DNA of 64,000 nucleotides, from NCBI RefSeq assembly GCF_010093595.1, contig NW_022985441.1:868132-932131 (forward strand), given 5' to 3'. Origin of the DNA: Mytilinidion resinicola (Eukaryota > Ascomycota > Dothideomycetes > Mytilinidiales > Mytilinidiaceae). The notes under the pieces were generated by a model, which was not told the DNA's origin, ran no database searches, and saw only the letters and a program-made list of their open reading frames with translations. The position numbers and the translations under genes are program-made. Of the stretch, positions 54,507 through 64,000 are shown piece after piece (position 1 is the stretch's first letter; each line of letters starts with the position of its first letter).

Positions 54507-56251
54507 TCAACGAAAGCGACGTGGGGCAAACATCCTCCCCTTAGCTCTAATCTGTGGTCCCCTCCACATAAAAATGCCGATACCAAGCGGGAAAAACAAG
54601 ATCGGGAGAACCGCAAAGACAATATACGGCACCTTCGCGCCGCCTGGCTGCAGGATCCACTGCGGGACATAAAAGGGCGGGTGATAAGCGTTTAGATTCA
54701 AGAAGAACTGGAACACGACGGCGCACTCGGCGGCCGAGTGCGGGTAGCAGTCGGTCATGTAGGTGAGTAGGACGGTGATGAGGACTTCTTGGCCGAAGGC
54801 GAAGATGGCGATGCCGGTCAGAGCGGCAGCCCAGCTGGTGGGGTAGTTGAGTTCGAGGCCGTACAGGAGGACGCCAGCCTTTGAGATGTTAGGGGCTGTA
54901 GAGCGGATAGTAATGGATTGAGATGGCCACATACCGGAATGAAAATTATGCCCGTCCATGCGACCTTGAGAAGCAATTCCGGGACCCACTTCTTCCCTTT
55001 CTTCAGATGCCTTTGCGCAACGAGATCACAGATAGGTCCAGCCACGACTTCCCCAAGCACGGCGCCAATGAAACCGGAAAAGGAGCAGAAGCCGACTTGT
55101 TGCGTGTTGAAGTTGTAGTGGGTTCCTTTTCCGAATTGCAGAGGGAAGCCGGCCGTGTTGGCGACTTCGGTCATGAAGCAGATCGAGAACCAGAATGAGG
55201 GGAGCACAACGGCTGGGTACGCGAACATTCTGAAGTTACGGGTCCATGTTACTTTCATGGGCTCCTCGTTGTGGGGTTTCCTGAAGCCTAGGCGGCGCCA
55301 GATGGAGCGTTTTGTTTCTTCTGATTCTGCGTTGGCTTGCTTTTTGATGTATATCGTTTCCGGGACTAAGAGAAGATTAGGGAGATGGAAAGTGCCCAGA
55401 TTTTCAGAAACATCTTACCTAGGAATATTTGAGCAAAGAGAAGAGCGGCGTATAATAATGCTGCGATCCACATAGCCCAGCGCCATCCAAGATGCGGATT
55501 ATACTGTATTGATCCACCAGCTACACCACCAAGATATGGCGCACAAACGAGGAGAAATGTATTATATCCCATGCGTTTGCCCTTCTCATGGAGGAAAAAC
55601 ATGTCAGAAATGGCCGCTGGCGTAATGCATATGCCAACTGAAGCAAAAAACATGGCAAATAGGCGTAGTGTTAATGCTTGGGCATAAGTCTCGGATCTGG
55701 CTAGACCAACGGTAAATATAATCGCGATGAAGTTACCACCTAAAAGCACAGGCCGTCGTCCTATTCTTTGGCTTAGGGGAATCCATAGGAATGGCGCAAC
55801 TGAAGGCACTACTGCAGCAGCGGACGCAATGTATGAAGCTCTTCGCGCTGAGGTATGAAATTGTATAGCGAGCCCATGAGCACCGGGGGCCTTTTCTCAT
55901 TGTTAGCACAACAGTGACGGTACATTATTACATAAGTAACCTACAAGTAGCGTTGCGGTGAACTTGACCAAGAATGTTTCAAAACCCAACGCAACCAAGG
56001 CTAGATGTTTCTTCCAGAAGCTCCAATTCTGAAACGGTGTTAGCATCACCACTCCCGCTGTTTCTTCCAACACCTACTAGAGGCTCTTCTGGGTCATCGG
56101 TCGGCTGAGGCACCAACAGGATGCCATCCTTTGTCGTCTTCGTGTTGGGAAGGATCGTGACCTGACCCTCCTTAGACTCAGTCTCCATATCACCGAGTGA
56201 GGCTGGAGCCTCGATGCTCATCTCCTTTTCGGGCTGGGTGCTAGTCATCAT
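54507..56251 (-). CDS. Major facilitator superfamily transporter (DHA1-like)
   Basis: Five exons (56251-56078, 56028-55945, 55890-55419, 55365-54935, 54878-54507) encode 510 residues with about twelve hydrophobic helices. The intron sites are good (GTAGGT, TGCTAACA branch in the first). A cytoplasmic N-terminus of about 55 residues precedes NWSFWKKHLALVALGFETF, the typical DHA1 entry to helix 1. The inter-helix 2/3 loop holds the MFS signature variant PLSQRIGRRPVLLGG. After helix 6 comes PETIYIKK and a long central loop. DHA1 members move drugs, polyamines or organic acids by proton antiport. Placed between the catabolic enzymes, it may move their substrate or a toxic intermediate. It is divergent from the isomerase-like gene, with starts 681 bp apart. 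Confidence 0.9.
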
Positions 56252-56932
56252 AAACGACCAGCGCAATGCTGAGACAACAATCAGTTCACCGAAAAGTGAG
56301 GCATGGTTCCCAAGCGCAAATACATGGCTAAGCCAGATGTTATCTCGCGTGGATTGGGCTTGGCTGTTTGCCGGGAAGGGTTCACGCCAGCACGACGCGT
56401 GCTCCCCAGGCGCAGAGTGCCCCATGCAACTGTGCGTCCGTATTCCCTGGCCTCAGCCGTCGGTTACATGCAGCCGTCGGACATAGCGGCACCCTTCGGG
56501 CAATGACGCGGAGAAAATGCAATGCGACACAGATAACACTTACCGTTTCGATGTCGCTTCGCAACGATCCGTGCCGCACGGCAGAACCATCGTGGTGGTG
56601 AGAATAGCGTCGCATGTGAACGCGATGATTCCGAAGAACTATACGAAGCAGTGTCGAGAACAGCATCCTATCTCCAGAGCTACTACTCTACCCTATCTAA
56701 CTCTATCATCACTCGCAAGCCTGCAGCCGTGATTATGGCTGTCTGTCTTCCGCTGCCTAATCGATGTGGTGCCAGTAGCTCATATATAGTCGCTGTCCAA
56801 ACATTGAATATCTGGAAAAACTGACAATCACATAGCAGCAGACCCTGTATGTACAGTGCTAGATAGGATGTGTACATCTCTTCCCATACTCTAGAAGGAT
56901 TGACATGAGCTCACCTCCCGAGTAGTTTCACC
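56252..56932. promoter_or_regulatory. Shared divergent promoter of transporter and isomerase-like gene
   Basis: A 681-bp region with two direct copies of CAGCCGTCGG at 56454-56463 and 56471-56480. The first runs into GGTTACATGCAG. The combined block (56455-56480) resembles the 50128-50153 block in the other divergent promoter of this cluster. Confidence 0.5.
56454..56480. promoter_or_regulatory. Tandem CAGCCGTCGG decamers
   Basis: Two identical decamers spaced 17 bp start to start, with CGGTTACA in between (56461-56468). A candidate regulator-binding block. Confidence 0.5.
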
Positions 56933-57676
56933 ATGAGCCGCAACACCTCTCCTCGAGGGCACTTCGCCGTAATCCTCCCCTCCACCAATACCGTCGTCGA
57001 AGCAGAATACCAGTGGATGCTCGTGCCAGGCGTATCGTGGCACAGTAGTCGCATATACATCCCAAATCCAAAGCTCGACAGCGATGAGGCCTTTGAATCC
57101 TTCAGCAAGGACCTCAAGGTAACGATCGCCGATGCAGTCAAGAGCGTGATGACATGCAAACCCGACTACATGGTGATGGGTATGTCCTCTGAGACATTCT
57201 GGGGAGGAAAAACTGGGGCCACTTCATTTGAAGCATGGATGAGGGAACTGTCCGGGTTGGATGTGACTACGGGTGCCGCCTCCTGCAATGCAGCCTTGGA
57301 CGTGTTTGGCGCAAAGCGCATAGGGGTCATTACTCCCTACCAACCCGTCGGCGATGAGCAAGTCCGCAACTATTTCACTGAGATGGACTACATCGTAAAA
57401 TCAGTGTACGGGTTGAAGTGTGACTCGGCCACTTCTATCGCAGAGACCACACCGGAGCAGATTAAGGCTGCATTTCGCGCTGTCGACGGCCCCGACGTCG
57501 ATGTACTCGTTCAAGCTGGCACAAATCTTCCCGCTGCCCTGGTCGCCGCGGAGATGGAAATCGAGCTCGGAAAGTCCATTGTTCCAGTGAATACCGCAAC
57601 AGTATGGCACGCCTACCGCACCCATGGCATCATGGACCAGATTACGGGTTTCGGGTCCCTGCTCGAAAAGCACTAG
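56933..57676 (+). CDS. Asp/Glu racemase superfamily enzyme, maleate isomerase/arylmalonate decarboxylase-like
   Basis: A single exon of 247 residues, normal for this superfamily. Characteristic segments are VILPSTNTVVEAEYQWML near the start, YMVMGMSSETFWGG (about 79-92), ALDVFGAKRIGVITPY (about 121-136) and VLVQAGTNLPAALVAAE (191-207), then VNTATVWHA. Family enzymes isomerise maleate to fumarate or decarboxylate arylmalonates, using one or two cysteines at the equivalents of residues about 85 and 195. Here those positions read Ser and Ala, so the standard thiol chemistry should not apply. The only nearby cysteine is Cys118. Cytosolic. It is expressed from the same intergenic region as the transporter and is probably part of the same catabolic cluster. 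Its actual reaction is open. Confidence 0.85.
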   Translation: MSRNTSPRGHFAVILPSTNTVVEAEYQWMLVPGVSWHSSRIYIPNPKLDSDEAFESFSKDLKVTIADAVKSVMTCKPDYMVMGMSSETFWGGKTGATSFEAWMRELSGLDVTTGAASCNAALDVFGAKRIGVITPYQPVGDEQVRNYFTEMDYIVKSVYGLKCDSATSIAETTPEQIKAAFRAVDGPDVDVLVQAGTNLPAALVAAEMEIELGKSIVPVNTATVWHAYRTHGIMDQITGFGSLLEKH

Positions 57677-59867
57677 AACCGTGGAATGGCTTGCAAATTC
57701 CTATCATGTTCCAGGGAACCTCCCAAACCCCGTTCGTAAATATCTGCAACTGACTTTCTGCACAAAAGCAATAGTCCGCCTCTTTATCTGTGTCCGATCG
57801 GCATGAAACCAATAAAGCCGATCGTCCAACGTTTAACGGATCTTCCCATCAATCCTAGCGCGTGGGGCTTCAAAAAGGTGGTACTCTAATTCTAGAGCAA
57901 GTCGCCGGTTTGTGCGCGCGTATGCCACTGCTCGGGATGCTTCAATGCATTTTCAGGAATCTGAGTGAGATAGAAGCTCTTCACGTTTGGCTAGGGTAGG
58001 AACTCGTTGAAGCACTCCAAGTAGCGGTAGACAGGTGTACACATAAGGCAGCGTACTTAATAAGTGTGCCGCTTTTTTGACGCCCAGCGCGCCTAATCAA
58101 TAGCCAAACCCTAATCACATTCGGAATAATCCAGCTTCCTAATCCGGCAAATTTTTCATCTTGTCTCCAGGGCTCACCCCAGACCAGGGCTGAGTCATGT
58201 CTGGAGCGTGGAAACCTTGCAACGTCTACCTCCCACCCCCAGGATGTGTAGCTTAGGATCTATCGAAAAGCCATGGAGTACCCCAGAGTTGTTCGGTTAC
58301 ACTGATATCCGTTACGAGGACATAGCATAAGGTTTCCACAAGCAATCGAATATGGTGCTGGTATTTTAGCAATTAACCCCTTGGTAGCAGCCCTTTTCAA
58401 GGCGAATATGCACCTAAACAGACGCTCTATCCGCTTCGCGGTAAGTTCCGTCATATTTCAAGCAACCCGCTATCGAATTTGCTTTCCATTTTCTCCATGA
58501 AACAAAGTCCGCGGACATACATAAGGCGACGAATTTATCCCCTGTATTTCGATTGACCGTACTCCGGAGGGAGCCAAATCAGACCACATCGACTTCGCAA
58601 ATTAGGCGTAGATGGCGAAATGAAGCAGAGAGCAAGCGTCTCAACAAGCACATGAAAGTTTGAAGGGTTGCGTTATACAACCGACCCTCCATTTCTTCGT
58701 TAGGCAATCGACAGCGACGCAACCAAAATCTACTACCTCACCCACGTCACCACCCCTCGCCTTGGCCCTTGTGTTCTTAGTGGCCGGCACTCGAACCGAG
58801 TCTGAACTACTGGAATACTAGCTGGGATGCAAAAGTGGACCATGATGTATGCGACATCGCGAACGGTGAACCGAAGCTGAGATCAGGCCTTTGAAACAAG
58901 GTTACCTATTCGGTATGAGCAAGATGCATACGTGGTTCCCAGGTTGTGTCCTCGATTGATATCGTAGCACGTTCCTGCGTGTTTTCAAGGATCCCTAATG
59001 GCAAGGGTTTAAAAGCCGTGGGATTTGGTTCACGGCTAGCTCCAAGGACCATACTAACCCTCGAAGGTTTGGTCCCTGGAGTTGCGACTGTTTCAGATGA
59101 GTGAAAACTTGGCAGCAGATATTAGCAATACTACCCGTATGATCATGAATTTGACCGTTCAACAACACCAGTACTTCGCATTGTCATTCCACATGACCCA
59201 CATAGCTAATGAGCCTGTTGGAATTGATTCTACTACCCCTGATGATCGAATTGGAATCTTGACACTCAAAAGCCCTGACAAGAGGCAAATATTATTTTCC
59301 AACCAGCGACGCAAGCCATTGATGTAGCGTAGGGGGCAACACCAAAGGATTCCCGGGGGTGGTGCGCCAAAGACTAGCTGGTACATTCTCTATAAGACAG
59401 GCCCCCGCAAACGAGCTCGCAAAAGGGTGCTAGCCGGCTAATTTACTCTTCTGGAAAGCAGGTCTTCACTTGAATGCCTAGAATTCGGCAGGGTCTAGGG
59501 CGTTACATCCCCAGCACGCCATTCAATTCGCCCTGCCATTTTGTCAGCCTGCGTGGGCCGCATCTCTGCCGGGTTTAGTGGCTGTATCGATCGTCCTCTA
59601 GCGCTCCTAGTCCGACCCGGTGGCCCTGCAGGTGGGACAAGGTTAAAGATCCGACTCCCCACGCACCCCAACGACGGCGTACAACCCCCTCCGAACGCCT
59701 CCACGAACTTGAGACGACGTGCATCTCCGCTTCTCCATGCTCGTGTTCTCCGGCATCGAGGGATACTTTGTAACATACCTTCAATTGCTGTATCAGGAAG
59801 AACGCCTTCTGGAGCGCTGTGCCAGCGTACCTAGGAAACTTCCACCGTAGCCACAATCATAGTCACG
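57677..59867. other. Long upstream region of the cluster regulator
   Basis: 2.2 kb without a supportable gene. A CGGTTACA octamer occurs at 58294-58301 (within GTTCGGTTACAC). Short frames at 58260-58454 (minus) and 59082-59327 (plus) are not convincing. Confidence 0.4.
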
Positions 59868-62141
59868 ATGAATACAAGTAATCGAAGAGTGCCGTTGGAC
59901 CAGCGGAAAAGGACAGAGACCAGTTGTGACAAGTGCAAGTCCCGAAAGCAAAAATGCGACCGTTTGCCGGGCCAGGACGAATGTCGGTACTGCCAACGAC
60001 AAGGCATTGTCTGCGCGACAACACAGGTTCGGAAGAAGCGGATCTACGGCAGCGTGGAGGGACTGGGCACCCGGCTCTCGTTATTGGAATCTCTAGTCAA
60101 AGGACTGCTCCCAGAAGCAGACCTCTCCAGCGTGGACGAAATGCGGGCATTGGGACGTTCTCTCGGCATACCCCTTCCGGCATCAGACGAAAGTGGACTG
60201 GACACTACGAAGAACAGCAACAAGCAAGATGAAGAAATCACACTACCAGACCAGCAGGGGCAGGATCAATACATCGGTCCAGCGAGCTCCTTCTACTTCC
60301 ATCTTAATCTGAGGGGATTGTTTGGACCTGAGGCTACGAAAGGCCTTTCACGCTTCATCATGTTTGGCCGGAATGCTGCAGACACGAAGTACGAAGCTTA
60401 TGCTGTAGAAAGAAGGAATACGTTAGAATACGGCCAAGAGTCGAGTCCGGAAAGCTTTGTGTCTCTTGGACAGCCTCCTAGTCACACATACAACTCTCCC
60501 TCCGCGGGGCTCCCGGACATCGATCAACACACATTGGATTCCCTCGTAGTAGCCTTCTTCGACCACATCCATGCCGACTTTCCAGTCCTGCACGAGGCTT
60601 CGTTTCGAGAAGAGTACGAAACCTGGTCACTGAACCCTTCAGGGGTAGATCGGGCATGGCTATGCAGTCTCCTCTGTGTACTGATTTTAGCTCGACGAGT
60701 CGCACCGCACATCCGTATTTCCGAAGAGCAAGAGGAAAAGTGGTGGTGTCGTGTACAAGCGCTGCTACCTTCTGTGGTTTTTATGACGAGCATGCCTGCG
60801 GTCCAAGCACTCATGCTCTCAGCACTCCATCTCCACAATAATTACCACCGAGACGCATGTTGGACACTTACCGGCGCAGCAGTTCGTATAGCATTTGCCA
60901 TCGGAATCCACAGGGATGGAGTCAAAGCCAAACAAACGCCCGTCAATCGAGAACTCCGAAAGCGGTTATGGTGGTCGCTTTACGGCTTCGAGCAGATCCA
61001 AGTCTCATCCCACGACCGACCAAGCGCCATCGAAAACTCCGCCTGCTCAGTCGGATGTCCTCGAGCCTCTATCTTAGGCATGGGAGAGCACTCGCCACCC
61101 GAGCACGGCATGTGGTCGAATCGACTAGTCGTAATCCTCGGACAAGCCTGCCGAATATCAAAAACATGCACCTCAACGAACTCAGACGACACCTACCTAG
61201 GCCCACTCTCTCCCGCTGCAGGCATCCTGCGCGACCTCACGCGGTGGAAGCAATCCCTGCCCGCCCATTTAACCCTCGAAAGCATCGACTCTTCGCCCCC
61301 ATCCTTCCAACGCCCCCTGCTCCTCCTACATAGCCAATACCACTACACCGTTTCCCTCATCTCGCGCTCCGCCCTCTTCTCCCGCGCGACCATCCTCAAT
61401 GACAATAGTACAGAACTCCTGCCGCCCTCCCTTCTTTCCCTCTCGGACACCTGCATCGAGTCCGGCCGCACCCTCGCCCAACTGCAGAAGAAACTCGATT
61501 CCCTCGGCAAGTTCAACGCTGTTACTTGGTGGGACATATACTACAACTTCAGCGGCGCCCTGATACTCGTCCTCGACATCATCTGCACGGTTATGCAGAG
61601 TGGCGCCGCCGCGGCGAGTGAGAGCCGCGAATTGCTGCGCCAAGCGGCAGACCTGGCCCTCCAACACTCCCAGAACCCGCTCATGCCAGGCACAATCCAC
61701 AAGTGGGCCACTGTAGTCGTCGAGATCGGGTACATGACCGAGCAGTTTGTGACCAATTCGCAGGCGAGGGGCAAGATGAGCGTGAGTAGTGCTGTCAGTC
61801 GTCATGCGCATACCGGTGGGGCCCCCCAAGACGTAGATTCGAAGTCTGAGTATCCACCCGCTCAATACGTGCTACCCTCGACAGGCGGTGTGGAGCAGCA
61901 CCGGCATCAGCAGCCGCAAATAGAAGCCGGTGGTGACGCGGGACACGCCCTGATGCCCGAGGCTGCGACGATGGGCGCGATGCCGGAGTCGTATGCGACG
62001 CATGCGTCATCATCCAGAGGTGGGCATCCAAGGTGGGCACAGCTATCATTCTTAGCGCCAGAGAATGCGCATATGTGGCAGGATGTGCATTGGGATGATA
62101 TTGGGAATATGTTGTTAGGTGGGGATCAGAGGGGTGGGTGA
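59868..62141 (+). CDS. Zn2Cys6 transcription factor, candidate regulator of the catabolic cluster
   Basis: A single exon of 757 residues. The zinc cluster is at the N-terminus with Cys20, 23, 30, 39, 42 and 49 (TSCDKCKSRKQKCDR, then ECRYCQRQGIVC), followed by a basic linker and a likely coiled coil (LGTRLSLLESLVKGLLPE). The Fungal_trans domain lies at about residues 220-480 (DSLVVAFFDHIHADFPVLHE, DACWTLTGAAVRIAFAIGIH, RKRLWWSLYGFEQIQ). The tail is Gly/His/Gln-rich and ends in an acidic-aromatic stretch (MWQDVHWDDIGNMLL) that could activate transcription. The start was chosen at ATG 59868, just before the cluster. As the only regulator next to the enzyme and transporter genes it is the obvious candidate to bind the CGG-type sites in their promoters. 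Confidence 0.93.
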   Translation: MNTSNRRVPLDQRKRTETSCDKCKSRKQKCDRLPGQDECRYCQRQGIVCATTQVRKKRIYGSVEGLGTRLSLLESLVKGLLPEADLSSVDEMRALGRSLGIPLPASDESGLDTTKNSNKQDEEITLPDQQGQDQYIGPASSFYFHLNLRGLFGPEATKGLSRFIMFGRNAADTKYEAYAVERRNTLEYGQESSPESFVSLGQPPSHTYNSPSAGLPDIDQHTLDSLVVAFFDHIHADFPVLHEASFREEYETWSLNPSGVDRAWLCSLLCVLILARRVAPHIRISEEQEEKWWCRVQALLPSVVFMTSMPAVQALMLSALHLHNNYHRDACWTLTGAAVRIAFAIGIHRDGVKAKQTPVNRELRKRLWWSLYGFEQIQVSSHDRPSAIENSACSVGCPRASILGMGEHSPPEHGMWSNRLVVILGQACRISKTCTSTNSDDTYLGPLSPAAGILRDLTRWKQSLPAHLTLESIDSSPPSFQRPLLLLHSQYHYTVSLISRSALFSRATILNDNSTELLPPSLLSLSDTCIESGRTLAQLQKKLDSLGKFNAVTWWDIYYNFSGALILVLDIICTVMQSGAAAASESRELLRQAADLALQHSQNPLMPGTIHKWATVVVEIGYMTEQFVTNSQARGKMSVSSAVSRHAHTGGAPQDVDSKSEYPPAQYVLPSTGGVEQHRHQQPQIEAGGDAGHALMPEAATMGAMPESYATHASSSRGGHPRWAQLSFLAPENAHMWQDVHWDDIGNMLLGGDQRGG

Positions 62142-63074
62142 GGAGGCTGGACTTTAACGGCATTTCTTTTTATTTATGGGTACAGGATTTGGATTCGGAT
62201 GATTACACGAATTTCTTTCCTTCTAATGGGTACTACTCGAGTTAGATGGGGTGATTGAATTGGTACCCGTTCTAGTTGTGGAATAGACACTGAGATGTCC
62301 GGAAGGATCTAAGTATAGTACTAGGTCGTAAGTCTGGGCACATAAATTATACCACTGCTCAGACTCGAAGCTTTTTCGCCTGACACCACCTACGGGAGTG
62401 CTCCAGCCAGAAAGTAGTTAGAAAATGTTGCTCTCGCTATAACGTGTCTTAGCGGTTCCTGTTTTGAGCACGTTTTCAAAGATTGTGGCAAAAGTGATTA
62501 CACGGAGACAGGGCTAAAGGTTTGCGATGATCTAGTGGACACTGCTATCAATTTGCGGCGCTCCGCCAAAAGAGGCTTGGAAAAACGGATAAGTAAAAGT
62601 CTGGTGTTGATACCACGTGACTTACTTAATCCTTACCTAGCCTAGCCTATTTTAAACTAGTCCTTCAAGATTCACTCACATTAGGTTTTGCTGCTTATGA
62701 GCTCGGGACAACCTCTAAACTTACTACCACCTGCTCATCTTCTTTATTATCTCATGTTCAGATGGGCCCAAAGAGGAACCAAAATGAAATGAAATGAGAG
62801 TAAAACCGCCCCCGCCACCGCCGTATCTAGACACCTGGGCAGCATCTACGTAGACAGCCTCGTTCTAAGGACTCAGAAGTCTTGGCCTTTTGCTTATTTG
62901 TAACGCTCGCTACAGTTCAGCTGATGGTCTGCAAGATTGCGTGGCGGGGCTCTGGGAGTCCTGAACTTCTGCCTTGTCCTTCTCTTCATCACATAGCTCT
63001 ATCGTAGTGCTGCAGAACGCCGTTCACAGTCGCACCATCTTGAAGAAGCTACGAACCAGATTCGTATCTTCATC
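62142..63074. other. Gene-free stretch
   Basis: About 930 bp between the regulator and the HET-domain gene, AT-rich at 62380-62780. No gene seen. Confidence 0.45.
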
Positions 63075-64000
63075 ATGTCTGAATGTAACCGATGTTTTCA
63101 TTTCCGCCGCGCCGCCATTCAATTTTACTCAAAGGACCTGTGCGCATCGGCACGAGCGGGGTGTCCATATTGTGAACTGCTGATTATTGCGACCAACATG
63201 ACTAAACCGGGCTGGTTAGACCGAAATCAAGATGGAGGAAAACTCAGGATCGGATGCTATGATTCTGTTTTCAGCGTCACTTTAGTCCGAGGCCCCTACA
63301 GTAGCTTCGTACCGGCACCCGGTGAAGATATTTTCTGTCCCGAAAAGTTTTCAATATGGATCTGCAAAGGCAAAGAGAGTTTCATATTTCAGAAATCCTT
63401 GTGCGCCAATTGATGCTGTAGTGCTTTCTATTCTTATTCTCTTGAATTTAAGCTAATTCGGAACATCCAGACGATGCTGCGCATGATCGGAGCCAACGAT
63501 ACATCTTCCCCACTAGCCCCCCGATCGTCGAGGATACCGCAAGTAAGGAAGCCGTCGCTCGGATTATGGGGTGGCTACAGCATTGCACGACTTTCCATCA
63601 AGCCCGTTGCGATATTCCTGATCCAACCTTCACCCCTACTCGACTCGTTGATATAGGCTCAACCGAACGAGAGCCCAGCCTGTTTGATCCTACCCAGTCT
63701 GTCCAATATGTTGCTCTTAGCTATTGCTGGGGGCCAGATGTTGAGGATGTCCTCAAAACCACTAAGAATAACATTGAGCAACACTACAGAGGCATATTGC
63801 TCACTTCCTTGCCCAAGACACTGCAGGATGCTATAGAATTATGCCGGAGAATCAGTATACCATATTTATGGATTGATTCATTGTGTATTATCCAGGACGA
63901 CGAGACCGACCGGATCCGGGAGTCCGGGAGCATGCGGAACATTTATTCAAATTCATACCTCACCATCGCAGCACAAAGACCTTCTTGCAAACAAGGATTT
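63075..64000 (+). CDS. HET-domain protein, 5' part (runs off right edge)
   Basis: The first exon opens at ATG 63075 with a cysteine-rich start (MSECNRCFHFRR, CASARAGCPYCELL) usual for these proteins. The second exon, open from about 63453 or 63471 to the edge, carries the heterokaryon-incompatibility (HET) domain: YVALSYCWG, SLPKTLQDAIELCRRISIPYLW, IDSLCIIQDDETDR and NIYSNSYLTIAA. All early HET blocks are present. The donor of the first intron is unresolved: acceptors at 63452 and 63470 both need a phase-1 donor, and the available ones (for example GTTTCA at about 63379) are weak. HET proteins trigger cell death upon fusion of incompatible hyphae or take part in other fungal immune-like responses. 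The rest of the gene and any C-terminal partner domain lie outside. Confidence 0.88.

Noticed and set aside
54818..54934. Reading the transporter frame straight through 54934 into PVCGHLNPLLSALQPL
   Set aside because: GTATGT at 54934 and the acceptor at 54879 splice in frame to the helix starting AGVLLYGLELNYP, which fits the MFS fold.
58260..58454. A 64-codon minus-strand frame with a basic helix-like start
   Set aside because: Too short and without splice or motif support to call a gene.
58775..58850. Sequence with a TTCGAGT T-loop-like element on the minus strand, suggesting a tRNA
   Set aside because: The bases on either side do not pair as a T stem and no matching acceptor or D-arm was found at the right distance.
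1..64000. CRISPR arrays, rRNA genes, origins or bacterial-type operons
   Set aside because: Nothing of the kind was seen. The window is eukaryotic, with spliceosomal introns throughout.

Overview
The window reads as nuclear DNA of a filamentous ascomycete (Pezizomycotina). Introns are mostly 45-80 nt with GT(A/G)xGT donors and CTRAY-like branch sites. The gene set includes an XlnR-type regulator, a HET-domain protein, three Zn2Cys6 regulators and Pezizomycotina-type orphan families. The class cannot be fixed from sequence alone; Dothideomycetes is my weak preference. Exon boundaries below were worked out by hand and, unless stated, keep the frame across every junction.

Region 1-5.2 kb is accessory in character. 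It holds the 5' part of a CorA-like gene running off the left edge, an unrecognised spliced fragment, a decayed reading frame with in-frame stops, and a small two-exon gene. Region 5.2-13 kb has an aldehyde dehydrogenase, then a long gene-free stretch with a 262-bp foldback (MITE-like) unit, then the xylanolytic regulator xlnR/xyr1. Region 14.5-34.7 kb is mostly housekeeping: an orphan membrane protein with an in-frame TGA, peroxin PEX12, a broken class II tRNA, arsenite efflux carrier ACR3, Ran GTPase, proteasome chaperone Nas2/PSMD9, a RhoGEF, an RTC3-type SBDS protein, a PQ-loop membrane protein and the ASTRA subunit ASA1. Region 36-47.8 kb has a Zn2Cys6/Fungal_trans_2 regulator with a long ATG-free leader, a DUF7624-type helical-repeat protein, and a secreted GH43 endo-arabinanase.

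Region 48.8-62.1 kb looks like a catabolic gene cluster. An ACMSD-like amidohydrolase and a salicylate-hydroxylase-like FAD monooxygenase are divergent. Next come an MFS transporter and an Asp/Glu-racemase/maleate-isomerase-like enzyme, also divergent, and then a Zn2Cys6 activator. The two shared promoters carry related CGGTTACA-containing motifs, and the first also has a perfect 16-bp palindrome with a CGGCCG core. Together these suggest import, hydroxylation and decarboxylation or ring processing of an aromatic or N-heterocyclic acid under one regulator. The substrate is not known. Between the enzyme pairs lie two small orphan gene candidates. The right edge cuts a HET-domain gene.
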